This document shows, one piece after another, positions 31,991-44,089 of a stretch of 64,000 nucleotides of DNA. The translations under genes and the position numbers were made by a program. Origin of the DNA: Erinaceus europaeus. Its lineage: Eukaryota; Chordata; Mammalia; Eulipotyphla; Erinaceidae. The stretch lies in assembly GCF_950295315.1 (NCBI RefSeq), contig NC_080165.1:9636417-9700416 (forward strand). The letters run 5' to 3'. Numbering within the stretch: the first letter of the stretch is position 1; every line of letters starts with the position of its first letter. The notes below the pieces were generated by a model that made no database searches, was not told where the DNA came from, and saw only the letters and a program-made list of their open reading frames with translations.

Positions 31991-34900
31991 AAAATACATA
32001 TGGAACAGAAACTGGACCATAAGTTTGCTTCGTGGTCTATTGCTAATGTAAGAGACCTTGAGTTTATTTCCCAGTGCTACATGAAACAAGAAGTAAAATG
32101 AGATTTCTAACAGCGAGAAAAGATGAAGAAAAGTAGATTTCATTTGTTATTGCTCATTTTTGACTTATTTTATTTTTCTTTGTCTGACCGAAAAAAGAGA
32201 AAAGTGCAGAGCAAGAATACTGTTCCTTTTCTTTTTTTTCTGGATGATAATAAGGAGGTTGGAGAAGACTATAGGAAAGAAGGAATTGAAGCTGAGAAGT
32301 GGAAAATGATGACAGTGCTCACTGGTGCCTTTAAGTGGTCTGCCTCCTGACCTGGGTTAATTACCTCCCACTGTTCAAAAAGAACAGGGTGAACAGGCAG
32401 GAGGCAGGAGGAGACAGGAAGCTGCCCAAAGTGATGTTGATGCAGCCACAGAGAACAGAGCAGAGAGGGGCCAGGGGTCTAGAGATGGGCAAATGGATTC
32501 TGAATTTAACAAAGGAAAGGAGGTGTTTTTTCTCATGTGCAGCTGTAAAGACTGGTGTTGATCTGAGGGCTAATTTATGGACTGGGAAGTGAGTTGATCA
32601 CAAGCTAGTTTAAACAACTCGCTTGTTTGCTTGTTTGTTTGTTTTACAGGGTCATTGGCTGATATAATGAAGAATTAGAAAGGCCCAAATGCACCTGGGA
32701 TCTACCAAGACATCACACAAAAAAATGTCTCTTTAAGGAATGGATAGGATTCTTACTTATTCTCCTGGCTAGAATGTAAATGAGTAAGTCTTCTTAGGAA
32801 ATTTTTGGCTTTGGCATTATCAAACTAATTTGAAGATAGATATCCCATAACTCCAAAATTCATCATTTAGCTAGGTAAATTTTGTACAAGTACACTAGAA
32901 AAATATACAGAAATGTCCATGGCACTACTGTCTATAACCCCGAATGCTCATGAGTTAGTATAAACTGTGAAATAAATTGTTCTTTGAAATAACTGTAAAC
33001 AACAATGAAATCGGCCTATTAAGGATAAATAATTTGGGTAGATGCCATACATGTAACTGTGGTTATCAAGGAAAACACAACACTGAATTCCATGTACACA
33101 ATGTCAAAAACCTGGTGAAATGGATTTGTTAAGAATGTATACTTAGAAACCTAAAAGCTATGATGAAAATGAGAAAAGTGATAGTTAATAAAGGTAGGGT
33201 TTAGAGGTTATTACTTTCATAGGAATTTTTCCAAGCACCCTAAAATTTAATGACAGTAACTATAACTTTAATATTTAACTATTACCACAAGTGAGAAGGA
33301 AAATACTCTAGCTGGGGATGACTGTCAGAAAAATGGTAAATTACTGGGACTATTTGATGGGCTAACTCTGGTGGTGTTTACATAGTGTCTGTCTGATAAT
33401 CATCCTTTAAACTGTGTGTATCTCTTCTATACTCCCAACTCTATTCATAATAAACTGTCCAGTTGAAACACTAGAGACAATGTGTCTCATGACTGTAAAA
33501 AGATAAAACGTTTGAAGTGTTGATGCTTAATGAGATCAGTTCGTATTATCGGAAAATATACTGACTGAACCATTGATATCAGAATAGATTTGAGAGTGTT
33601 TTCCAGAGGTTTCCTGTCTTCAGTTTTGTTCAGAAATTCAGATGGCACTATAAAATCACCATGTCAGAGCTGAATCTTAATAAGAAGATAGAATGTGTAT
33701 GAACATGAGTAATGTTTCTCCACCTTCAGTGTGCGTGGGTAGAAATAAAGGTGGTGATTAAGCAAATGTGACACAGAATCTTAGATATTGCATCTCTAAC
33801 ATGCTCCAGGTGTTAATGAAATTGTGGGCCAGTGACTATCACTGAGTCGTAAGAAGCTGGTAATCTCCTTCCTAGTTATAAAATTGAACGGTGTTATATA
33901 ATCCTAATACTTTACAGAGGAATATGGCAGGAGTGAATCTTATGCTACTGAAATTAGCAGGGTGATCAGAATGGTTTATCAATCCAGTCTTGTTGTTTGG
34001 TTTTATTGTGGGAAAACCCATATTTTTGTCTTACATTTTTAATGACATGCTTCCATACTTGTTTACAAAGATTTTATTTCCAGTTGGTCATTTTGAATGG
34101 CAATGGTGGATGCCAGGTATATGTGGATCCTGCCTTTTTCTTTATAACATATAGAGCAGCAGAAAGAACAGTGACCACTATCCAGAGGCGATTCCTTCCT
34201 CTCTCAGCACTCATTATGGGGCCTGTTTTTGGCTAGAAGGAGTCTAAAATGGAAACAATGAGTATTTTATATTCAACTTTGTAACATGGAAAATAGTGAG
34301 CTCTGAATAAAAAAAAATACCACATTTATTAAGCTTGTATTCTAGGCTATATGTGTGTGTGTGTGTGTGTTTTCCTTTAATTCATTCAACCACTCTGTGG
34401 AATAGGCATTATTTTTAGTATTATTTACATCTTATGGGGCAGAAGTCAAAAGACTTGAAAAAAATGCAGTGCACCTCATAATAGATAAATTCAGGACTGG
34501 AATCCGGTCTTCTAATGTTTAAGATAGAGGCCAGCCACGCTGCCTCACTCCAGCATCTTACAATCGGCAAGACTTTATTTTGACAAAGCCAAAATACGGT
34601 AACATATATTTTGTGCTATTCATAAATAAACTATCTTTAATTATATGCAATATATATTTGTGATGATAATTAAATTACTATGGCAGGTATTCATTCATCT
34701 TGAGTATCATAATTAAATTAAAATGTAAATTCGTCACATGAAAATTATCAATTTCCTTGCATACAGTAATATAAGGTTTACTTAAAAACTTGTTCTGAGA
34801 AAACTTAGCAGTGACAAATTCAGCTGAATGCTTACACTGATTTATACCACAAAATAGAGGATGAAGCATTCTATTAAGTTGAAAATCTAATTAGACTGTC

Positions 34901-35167
34901 AATCTTCATAATTGACCATCAGAACTAACCTATTTGGCTTTTCAAAGGGTATCAGTTCTTCCATTTCTACCAAAACATTCACTTTCAATCATACTAGCAC
35001 ATAATTTTCACCTGATATTTAGCTAAATAAAATAAGATTTGGTGAAGTCTATCTAGGGGCACACCCCATGTAATATGTTACAGATATCTTCTTGATACCA
35101 GTTAGCACTGAAAGGTCTACAACACCTAGGTATACCAATTCAACCATCTGAGAAAACTTCCATCCTT
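31991..35167. other. Long unique-looking stretch
   Basis: About 3.2 kb, the largest block without recognised interspersed repeats. It holds a short (TTTG)n followed by 'acagggtcattggctg' (32615-32660, maybe a SINE tail relic) and a (GT)n at 34350-34370. Open frames up to 85 codons show no domain. It may contain conserved non-coding or regulatory sequence, which cannot be judged from one genome. Confidence 0.45.
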
Positions 35168-35183
35168 AAAATGTTTTAATGCT

Positions 35184-35479
35184 GGGAGTCAGACAGTAGC
35201 ACAGCGGGTTAAACACATGTGGTGCAAAGCACAAGGACCGGTGTAAGGATCCCGGTTCGAGCCCCGGCTCCCCACCTGCAGGGGATTCACTTTACAAGCT
35301 GTGAAGCAGGACTGCAGGTGTCTGTCTTTCTCTTCCCCTCTCTGTCTTTCCCCTCTTCTCTCCATTTCACTCTGTCCTATCTAATAACGACGACATCATC
35401 AACAACAACAATAATAACTACAACAACAATGAAAAACAACAAGGGCAACAAAAAAGGAAAATAAATATAAAATTTTTAA
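35184..35479 (+). mobile_element. Young tRNA-derived SINE, subtype A
   Basis: aaaatgttttaatgct is perfect at 35168-35183 and 35480-35495 (16 bp). Intact head and B box 'ggttcgagccc' near 35253. Tail of AAC/AAT units ending 'gggcaacaaaaaaggaaaat'. Confidence 0.92.
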
Positions 35480-35636
35480 AAAATGTTTTAATGCTATAGT
35501 CTCAATTGCTAGCATGTTGCTGATGACCACATATACACACGATTTTCCTAGATGTTTAATAGAATTCTTTCACTGGAATTTCTGTCTGGTGTATCAATCA
35601 TTTGAGATTCAGCGATGGGAAAATCTAGCAGTCTAG

Positions 35637-35760
35637 ACTGAGGGGATAGTTTAATGGTTATGTAAAAAGCTATCATGGTGGAGGAGCTAAAGCCCCAGGT
35701 TCAAACCCCTGCAGTATCCTAATAAAGAGCTGAGCAGTGCTCTGGTAAAGAACAGAAAAA
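35637..35760 (+). mobile_element. SINE, subtype C
   Basis: 'actgaggggatagtttaatg', 'ggttatgt', B-box-like 'ggttcaaacccc' and 'gagctgagcagtgctctgg'. Confidence 0.7.
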
Positions 35761-35773
35761 TCCAAATTATTGA

Positions 35774-35785
35774 CAGTCTTCATTT
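35774..35785 (+). repeat. Target duplication, chimeric SINE left
   Basis: cagtcttcattt, identical at 36206-36217. Confidence 0.8.
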
Positions 35786-36205
35786 TCTCTTTTTTTATTT
35801 TCCCTTTTGTTGCCCTGTCATTGTTATAGTGATTGTTGTTGTTGTTGATGATGTCATTGTTGTTAGGACAGAGAGAAATGGAGAGAGGAGGGGAAGACAG
35901 AGAGGGGGAGAGAAAGACAGACACCTGCAGACCTGCTTCACTGCTTGTAAAATACGAAGTAAGGTACAACAGCACCTTCTGTAGGAAGAAACTAAATTAA
36001 ATCAGGGGTGGGGAAACTTTTTCGTCCAAAGGTCATTTAGATTTTTTTTTTAATAGGATAGAGAGAAATTGAGAGAGGAGGGGAAGACAGAGAGAGGGAG
36101 AGAAAGACCTGCAGGTGGGAAGCAGGGGGCTTGAACCAGGATCTTTATACAGGTCCTTGTGCTTTGCGCAACGTGCGCTTAACCTGATGCGCTATTGCAG
36201 ATTCC
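35786..36205 (-). mobile_element. Chimeric SINE insertion: SINE, captured flank, second SINE tail
   Basis: One 12-bp duplication encloses three parts. Reading the minus strand: a SINE with head at 36205 and internal deletion (36205-36044); about 94 bp of non-SINE sequence (36042-35949) matching 28206-28299, namely MITE edge plus flank; and the core, body and tail of another SINE (35944-35786). The middle block includes DNA outside the MITE, so it came from a locus like that at 28.2 kb. Confidence 0.72.
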
Positions 36206-36493
36206 CAGTCTTCATTTGTTTATTCAAAGTGCCGCATTTTCCTTGTTGGCTTGTTTTTAGTTGTCTCATCTAGTACTCAGGGAGAGCTATCTGAGTAGCT
36301 ATTAGATCACAGCTGCTAAAATCCCATATATTACCAAAATTTTAAAATTTATTTTCCTTATTTGTAAAAAGCATCTGAATTTATTTGTGAATATTTATAT
36401 AACTATACAAATTCATTTTTTTTTGTAATGCTGGCAGAAAGGGCTATACACTGTAAAATTCCTTTGCTGATTAGTAATTTAAAACAGATGCAG

Positions 36494-36635
36494 AGGGCAG
36501 GTAAGATAACATAATTGTTATGTAAAGTCTTTCATGCCTGAACCTCTGAGGTCCCAGGTCTAATCCCCTCTACCACCATAAGGCAGAAATGTACAATGTT
36601 CTGGGAAATAAAGAAAGAATGATAGAAAGAAAGAA
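36494..36635 (+). mobile_element. SINE, subtype C
   Basis: 'ggcaggtaagataacataat', 'cctgaacctctgaggtccc', then a tail of (AAAG)n. It abuts the L1 3' UTR directly. Confidence 0.65.
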
Positions 36636-38710
36636 TTTGGAGTAGGGCACCAAAGTAAAAATCTCTGGATTGAGGGTGAGAGCAGAAATTGGGCTTCACT
36701 GGGGGAGGGAGATGGGATGGGATGGGACACAGTCTTTTGGTGGTAGGAATGGTGTTTATGTACACTCCTATTAACTTTTAGTCATATAAATAATTATTTA
36801 ATTAATATGAAAGGGGAAAATTGATTGAATGTCTAAAACCTTTTAATGCACAGAACTTAGGTTGAGTCTTTGATATGTTGATTTTCTTAAAAGCTTAGAC
36901 CAAGGAGAACAGAAGTAACTGGTGGCACAGCTATAAACAAATAACGTCAAAGGACATACATTATGGTGATGTTATGTATGATACAGCAAATCCTAACAAA
37001 GGAATATTTCACAGTTAACCCTATTGCCAAATAATGTGATTATAGCAATAACTATTTGTTGCCTTCTTAAACCTTAAGATAACAGGAACCTCCCACTTCT
37101 CCTATAGAGCCTATATTTCCCCCAATCCTGGAACCTCTAGGGTGGGGCACACTTTCTTGCATGCTTCTCTCAATTCATACCAAATGACATTGCATCCACC
37201 AATCCCAACCTCATCAAAGCAACGAGTACGACCTCCGCATGCTTCACTTCAGACTGTGTGCAGAGAAGTGAGTCATGGAATGACTTCAGCCTCATTACTC
37301 GGTGAGACCTTTCCTTTAATAAGATTCTCTAATTCCATTCCAGGTGGTTCACTTCCTAACAAAGTCCTAAAACCTATAGAGCAGGTTCCATGAGATACAG
37401 CATATGTTCACCTATATCCCTAAATTAGGGCAAAATATATACTTGAAAGCAAAAAGTACACAATAGTCTGCAGTGAGTCAGTATAAAGTTTCTAATGAAA
37501 TACTGTCTACTTAGACTTAGATACCTCTTATGACACTTCCCTCACTCACTCCCAAGCTAACCTTATCAAAGCAAGGACTGCAAAAGCTGAATAAGGGCAA
37601 GAGACTGGCATATTTTAACAATGAGTCTTTAGTCACTATCAGGCCACCCCATCAGCTGGGCCTTATTTGAGGAGTTCTGAGATTCCCAAACAGCCACAAT
37701 GGAACTAAATCTCAAATAAATCCGTATCCCCAATATTACCAGTCATCTATTACCATAGACTTCTCTGTGGGCCCCCATAGGACCTTGCCCTCAACTTGAA
37801 TTAACAATAGTAGAGAATGTTCAATCCTCTGAAGGGAGGATGGACAACATACTCTATCTTCTACATGAGGAAAATGGGTCCTGAAATTGGGGCAGCTTGG
37901 AATGTTCCTACTTATGGCCACAGAATGTGAACTCAGATCTATAGGGATGCAGAGGTCACATAGGCTCCTAAGCTGAATATGAGCCCCAGATCAGATCAAA
38001 CTGATGGGGTTCACAGTCAACAATAATTATACACCTTTCCCATATCTGGGAGCTACTTCCTTCCCTGCTCCAGTTTTCTGGTCCTTTCTCCAGCCATGAC
38101 ATCATCTCCCCCGACAATAACTTAGATCAATATCAGAAATCTGCATATCATATTTCAGGCTCAGAGAAAAAAAGAGAATCCACTAGTATAGTCATGGGCA
38201 CTTTGGAATATAACTAAAATAGGCCTACTAACTATCTATAAAATGAAGACACCCCCCCCCCCCCAACTCTTCATCTGAACTATTCCAACCTTTAGGTTCA
38301 TCATTAGTCAACAACTTGTTTGGCTTTATATGTTAACTGTCTTTTCAGCCACCAGGTTCCAGATGCTACCATGATGCCGATCAGACTTCCCTGGACAGAC
38401 AACCCCACCAATGTGTCCTGGAGCCCTGCTTCCCCAGAGCTCCACCCCACTAGGGAAAGAGAGAGGCAGACTGGGAGTATGGATCATCCAGTCAATGCCC
38501 ATATTCAGTAGGGAAGCAATTACAGAAGCCAGACCTTCCACCTTCTACATCCTACAGTGACCTTGGATCCATATTCTTAGAGTGATAAAGAATAGGAAAG
38601 CTATCAGGGGAGGGATGGGATATGGAGTTCTGGTGGTGGGAATTGTGTGGAGTTGTACCCCTCTTATTCTATGGTTTTGTCAACATTTCCCCTTTATAAA
38701 TAAAAATAAA
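36636..38710 (+). mobile_element. Long (about 2 kb) L1-type 3' UTR
   Basis: Begins 'tttggagtagggcaccaaag'. At 58575 the same phrase directly follows the L1 ORF2 3' end, which ties this repeat to L1. It continues through 'ggaacctcccacttctccta' (37087), 'ggcaagagactggcat' (37596), 'aatgttcctacttatggcc' (37902) and 'ttacagaagccagacc' (38519), ending 'gtacccctcttattctatgg' and an A-rich tail. Partial copies: 176, 10850, 18800, 22590, 50285, 56815, 57330, 59691. A C13 run lies at 38252-38264. Linking the whole 2 kb to one L1 lineage is inference from two junctions. Confidence 0.65.
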
Positions 38711-38809
38711 TAAATTTTAAAAAGTAAAAAATAAATAAAAGAAATAAAGAAAGAGAGAAGGAAAGAAAGGAAGGAAGGAAAAGAAAGAAAGAAAGAGAGA
38801 AAAAGGAAG
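38711..38809 (+). repeat. Purine-rich (GAAA/GGAA)n tract
   Basis: About 100 bp of A/G only, between the L1 3' UTR tail and the next L1. Confidence 0.9.
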
Positions 38810-40620
38810 TCAAAAGTCAGTGGCATTTCTTTATGCAAACACTAAGTTGGAACAAGAAGAAATCCAGAAATCAATCACTTTAAATATAGCAACAAAAACA
38901 ATAAAATATTTATGAATAAATCCAACAAAATAAATGAAAGACTTATATACTGAAAATTATGAGTCACTATTCAAGAAAATAGAAAAAGACACAAAGAAGT
39001 GGAAAGATATTCCATGTTCATGGGTTAGAAGAATTAACATAATCAAATGAATATATATATCCAGAGCCATATGCAGGTTTCATTCAGTACCCATCAAGGT
39101 CCCATTCAATTTTTTTTAGGAAAATAGAATGAATGATACCAGTGTTTATCTGGAACCAGAAAAGACCTAGAATTGCCAAAATAATCTTAAGAAAAAAGAA
39201 CAGAACTGGAGGCATCACACTCCCAGATCTCAAATTGTATTGTAGGGCCATAGTAATCAGAACTACTTGCTACTGGAACATAAATAGACACACTGAACAA
39301 TGGAATAGAACTGAGAGCCCAGAAGTAATCTCACACACCTATGGACATCTAATCTTTGACAAAGGTGCTCATACTATTAAATGGCGAAAGGGGAGTCTCT
39401 TCAACAAATGCGGTTGGAAACAATGGGTTGAAACATGCAGAAGAATGAGACTGAACCAAACACAAAAGTAAATTCCAAGTGGATCAAGGACTTGAATGTT
39501 ACAGCAAAAACTATCAAATCCTTAGAGGAAAATATTGGCAGAACTCTTTTCCGTCTAAATTGTAAAAGCATCTTCAGTGATACAAATCCAATTATGAAGA
39601 AGAGTAAAACAAAATAAACCAATGGGACTACATCAAATTCAAAAGCTTCTGCACAGCAAAAGAAACCACCACCCAAAGAGGACTCCCAGAGTGGGAGAAG
39701 ATCTTTATATGCCATACCTCAGACAAAATGCTAATAACCAAAATATATAAAGAGCTTGCCAAACTCAACAACAAGAAAACAAATGACCTTACCAAAAAAT
39801 GGGGAGAAGATATGAGCATAATATTCACCACAGAAGAAACACAAAAGGCCAAGAAACATGTAAGAAAATACTACAAGTAACTGTCAGAAAATGCAAATAA
39901 AGACAACACTGAGATACCACTTCAGCCCTGTGAGAATGTCATACATCAGAAAAGGTAGCAACAGAAGGAGCCCTCCTGCACTGCTGGTGGGAATGTCAAT
40001 TGGCCCAGCTCCTGTGGAGAGCAGTCTGGAGAACTCTCAGAAGGCTAGAAATGGACCTACCCTATGATCCTGCAATTCCTCTCCTGGGGATATATCCTAA
40101 GGAACCCAACACGCCCATCCAAAAAGATCTGTGTAAACCTATGTTTATAACAGCAAAATTTATAATAGCCAAAACCTGGAAGCAACCCAGGTGTCCAATA
40201 ACAGATGAGTGGCTGATTAAGTTGTGGTCTATATACACAATGGAATACTACTCAGCTACAAAAAATGGTGAATTCACCTTCTTTACCTCATTTTGGATGA
40301 AGCTTGAATAAATCATGTCAAGTAAGATCAGCCAGAAAGACAAGGATGAATAGGGATGATCTCATTCATAAGCAGAAGTTGAAAAACAAGATCAGAAAAC
40401 ACTGAGCAGAACCTGAACTGGAGTTGTATTGCACCAAAGTAAAAGACTCTGGGGTGGGGGAGGAGGAGGGGGGGCGACTCAGGTTCTGGGACAGGATGGC
40501 AGACAAACTGGTGGGGGTTGTATTGTTATGTAGAAAACTGGGAAATACTATGCATGTGGAAATTATTGTATTTTACTATGGACTGTAAACCATTAATCGA
40601 CCATTAAAGAAATTTAAAAA
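38810..40620 (+). mobile_element. 5'-truncated L1 with broken ORF2 C-terminal half
   Basis: Conceptual translation in shifting frames gives L1 ORF2 sequence downstream of the RT catalytic core. Examples are KSVAFLYANTKLEQEEIQ near 38815, IPVFIWNQKRPRIAK (39136-39180), TGGITLPDLKLY near 39205, SHTYGHLIFDKGA near 39330, MDLPYDPAIPLLGIYPKE near 40050, and TMEYYSATKNGEFTFF near 40240. Stops and frameshifts break it into fragments of 112, 60 and 103 codons. The 3' UTR (40330-40600) is the short type, ending 'ttaaagaaatttaaaa'. Not functional. Confidence 0.88.
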
Positions 40621-40690
40621 AAGAAAGAAAGGAAGGAAGGAAGAAAGGATAGTAGGAAGGGGAAAAGAAAAAAGAAGGAAGGAAGAGAGA
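40621..40690 (+). repeat. (GGAA/GAAA)n tract
   Basis: Purine tail after the L1. Confidence 0.9.
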
Positions 40691-40934
40691 GACAAAGCGT
40701 GTGCAGAAGCACATGGAAAAATTAATTACATATACACGTAATTTTGCTTATTTACTTATTTATCAGATCTGCCTTATTGAATCTGGGACCCTTAATGCCT
40801 CCAGCAGGAAACTTCATTTGCATAATGAAGTTAATGTTAATGTTATCACTTCAGCTCTAAAAGCATGTTTTTTTTTATCTTTGAATTTTCTTTATTTTTT
40901 CAGAGTTGGGACCTTATATAACTTCTAAGTTGCC
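40691..40934. other. Short unique-looking stretch
   Basis: Lies between a purine tract and a pyrimidine tract; nothing else seen. Confidence 0.4.
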
Positions 40935-41005
40935 TTTTCCTTCTCTCCTTCCTTCCTTCCTTCCTTCCTTCCTTCCTTCCTTCCTTCCTTCCTTCTTTCT
41001 TTTTT
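40935..41005 (-). repeat. (TTCC)n tract
   Basis: About 14 perfect TTCC units; complement of the tract at 40621-40690. Confidence 0.93.
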
Positions 41006-41009
41006 TTTA

Positions 41010-41648
41010 TCGAAGGGGTCAGTGCTCCACAAAATAATTATTGACATATGCATACAATGTCATTATGTTCCAGACACCCCCCAAGACGTTTCCTCCTCTC
41101 CTCCTCCCTTCAGAGTCCTTTGCTTTGGGCCATACAACATGTCCACTCCATGTTTAACTTTGTGCTCTCCCTCCCCGACGTCCCTACTTTACTAGGTCCC
41201 ACTAGTCAGTGAGATCATTGGATATTTTTCCTTCTCTTTGTTTTTCGGCTTATCTCACCCAACATGATGTCCTCAAGGTTCATCCAAGAGGTGCAAACAG
41301 GACAGCCTCATCAGTTTTAACAGCTAAGTAGTACTCCACAATTATTTATTTATTTATTATTATTATTATTATTTTAGTCACTCATCTGATATTGGACACG
41401 TGGGTTGCTTCCAGATTCTGGCAATTGCAAACTGTGCTGCTATAAACATAGGGGTACACAGATCTCTTCTGAGAGGTGTTCCTGACTCCTTTGGATAAAT
41501 CCCCAGGAGAGGAATCTTTGTGTTGTAGGGTAGGGTAGGGCCATTCCTAGTGTCCCAATAAGTCCCCAGATTGCTTTCCATGGTTGGACCATTTTGCACT
41601 CTCACCAGAAGCGAAGAAGTGCTCCTTATTCTCCACATCCTCTCCAAT
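41010..41648 (-). mobile_element. Antisense L1 3' end, older subfamily
   Basis: Minus-strand translation at 41378-41647 gives LLGIYPKESGTPLRRDL and IARIWKQPTCPISDE, the ORF2 C-terminus. The 3' UTR lies at 41010-41330. An (ATT)n run at 41340-41375 interrupts it. Confidence 0.82.
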
Positions 41649-41649
41649 A

Positions 41650-41785
41650 AAACTGAGAGGCAACGAAAGAGATGGAAAGAGGAAATGCATCATGGGACTA
41701 GAGCTTCCACTGGTGGCACAGCAATTTCTGTGGTGCTGGGTCTCAAGCCTGGGCCACTTTCATCGAAGAGGCATGTGCCCTGCCT
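41650..41785 (-). mobile_element. Degenerate SINE
   Basis: 'aaactgagaggcaacgaaag', 'gtgctgggtctcaagcctgg': GA-rich body and B-box complement of an old antisense SINE. Confidence 0.5.

Positions 41786-41787
<2 letters not shown>

Positions 41788-41832
<45 letters not shown>
41788..41832. repeat. (CT)n microsatellite
   Basis: About 21 CT units. Confidence 0.93.
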
Positions 41833-41834
<2 letters not shown>

Positions 41835-42416
41835 TCTCAACAGTTGTTTTCCAAACACTAAAATCTTCTGATTTTTGAAAACTATTGTTTTCAATACTTA
41901 TAACAATGTCACTGATGTCTCGATCTCAATCTCAGGCATACGTCTCACAGAATTGCTAGGAAAATATCATTAATTCCTATGAAATGATTTATTTATTCTT
42001 CTCATGCTAAGGCAGCTTTTTCTGATGCCCAAGAAGATTATGACTTGAAATGGCAATACTACATTTCCTCACTTTTTTCCTCTTAGTCTCAAAAATTTTG
42101 CCTCAAGTATACTTGAACTTTCTGTACATTTCTTTACTTTTAACTTAAGACAGTAGAGTGACAATGTTTACCTCAGATTACTAGAAAACATACTTTATAA
42201 TTGCACTGCATGGTGTGATTGCAAAACTGAAGTCTCATCACTGCTCAAACACAAATGCCTTTCCTTGCTATTGTCTCTAAATATGTCTCTAAGAAATGCG
42301 TCCAAAATAAGTCTCAAGTTTACAATATTTAAAAGTGAAAGATCTGCTTCCTGATGCCAAGATATTTGTAAAAAATGAGACTGTCCGTTTCCTGACAGAG
42401 ATAAAACTTATCAGAT
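41833..42416. other. Unique-looking sequence
   Basis: Nothing recognised. Confidence 0.4.
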
Positions 42417-42690
42417 AGGGGGTGGGGCTGCAGCTCACCTAGTAGAGTACATCTTTTGCCATGCACCAGGACCAGGGTTTGAGACTCCAGTCATCACCTG
42501 TGAGTACCTGTGGGGGGATGCTTCAGGAGTAATGGGACAGTTCTCTCACATCTCTCCTTTTCCTGTGCATCTCTTTCCCTCTCTTTGCCTCTGACCCTCT
42601 CAATAAAATAAAAAGTTTGCCAGATGTGGTGGATAGAATAGACATTGAGTTCCAGCAATAACCCTGGTGACCAAAACAGAAAATAAAGAA
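42417..42690 (+). mobile_element. tRNA-derived SINE, long form, diverged
   Basis: Head 'gggggtggggctgcagctca', B-box-like 'gggtttgagactcc', AATAAAATAAAA tail, then the distal segment ending 'aataaccctggtgaccaaaa'. Confidence 0.7.
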
Positions 42691-43500
42691 AAAAAAGATG
42701 AGAAAAGGAAGAATTAATAGTAGGAGGAGAACACATTTCTGTACATGCAGTTAGAAATGGTTAGAAAGGACTCTCGTGGTTCTGAGGCAAAGATGTTATT
42801 TAGCCCTGAGGTTAAAGCAAGAAAGTTTTCAGTCTTACACCCTTGATTCAAAATCTAAAATGAAATTGTCTTCAGTAAATGGGAATAATAATACAAAATC
42901 TCAGGGGCATGGAGGGAAGAGAAAGCGGAGGGAAAGCTCATTGTTTCTGATTGATCCTGATTTAGGGTACAGTCTAAGTCATGTCTCATGAGGTTTTTCC
43001 CGAAAGCCATTTGATGCTGAGGTTACCTGTATTTTCATTAACATTTTAATTTTTGTACTTCCACCCTGAGGCGTTTCAATGAAGGGATCAATTTAAGTGA
43101 TGGAAAAGGAGAAGATGACATTTTCCTCTCTGTTGCGAAAAAAGGAAGTTTTAACATATTTGTATGGCATTGGAAACTTTATTCTCTTTACTCAGTCTGC
43201 CAGTAGTAACAGATCTTAAACTAAATAAGAGTTTGCAATACAATTCTGTAGTACTTATGTCTATATATACTTCATTCTAAAGACAAGATAGACAGTCCAG
43301 ATGTGAGGTGTGGGGGCAGGGGCTGAAAATCACAGAGAAAGGCAATAATAAGGAATTTTAAAGCGATGGTACTTAAGATCTACAGTGGGGGTATAAAATG
43401 ACTGACCATCAAACAAGTCTGCCCCTTGTCAATTTTATAAATGAAGTAATCTTGGTGTATAGTCACTCTCATTCACTCATGCACTATCCAGCACTTTAAA
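42691..43500. other. Unique-looking sequence
   Basis: No repeat or gene recognised. Confidence 0.4.
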
Positions 43501-43507
43501 GAAAAGT

Positions 43508-43708
43508 GTGTGGGATGGGGTGGTGATGCACACAGTGAGCAGCGCAAGGTTACTGGCTCGAGTGCCCAGCCTGGGTACCCATCTGCAGGAGTGTCACTGC
43601 ACAAGTGGTGAAGCAGTTCTGCAGGTGTCTATCTTTTTTTCTCTCCCTCTATCTTTCCCCTCACCTCTTAACTTCTGTCCAATAAAAATAAAAATAAAAA
43701 TAAAATTT
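43508..43708 (+). mobile_element. tRNA-derived SINE, subtype B
   Basis: Head 'gatggggtggtgatgcac', core 'agtggtgaagcagttctgc', (AAAAT)n tail. Confidence 0.75.
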
Positions 43709-43990
43709 GGAGTCGGGCAGTAGCGCAACTGGTTAAGCACACATGGCGCAAAGTGCAAGGACCGGCATAATGATCCCGGTTCAAGTCCCCGGCTCCCCAC
43801 CTGCAGGGGGGTCGCTTCACAGGCAGTGAAGCAGGTCTGCAGGTGTCTGTCTTTCTCTCCCCCTCTGTCTTCCCCTCCTCTCTCCATTTCTTTGTCCTAT
43901 CAAACAACGACAACATCAATAACAATAATAATAACTACAACAATAAAACAAGGGCAACAAAAGAGAATAAATAAATAAATATTTTTAAAA
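43709..43990 (+). mobile_element. tRNA-derived SINE, subtype A, near consensus
   Basis: Inserted at the A-rich tail of the previous SINE. Head 'ggagtcgggcagtagcgcaa', B box 'ggttcaagtcc' near 43778, tail 'aacaagggcaacaaaagag'. Confidence 0.9.
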
Positions 43991-44000
43991 ATTGAAAAAA

Positions 44001-44080
44001 TGGCCACAGAAATAGTAGATTTGCAGACAATGAGCTCCAGTGATATCCCTGGAATCAACAGCAACAACAACAACAACAAA
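44001..44080 (+). repeat. SINE distal tail segment
   Basis: 'gccacagaaatagtagattt', 'gatatccctggaatc' and an (AAC)n run. Confidence 0.6.
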
Positions 44081-44089
44081 TAGTGTGTG

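Noticed and set aside
39133..40311. Host genes encoding 60-112 residue proteins
   Set aside because: They are fragments of a broken L1 ORF2.
41530..41548. Telomere-like GGGTA repeats
   Set aside because: Only about three imperfect units inside an L1 3' end.
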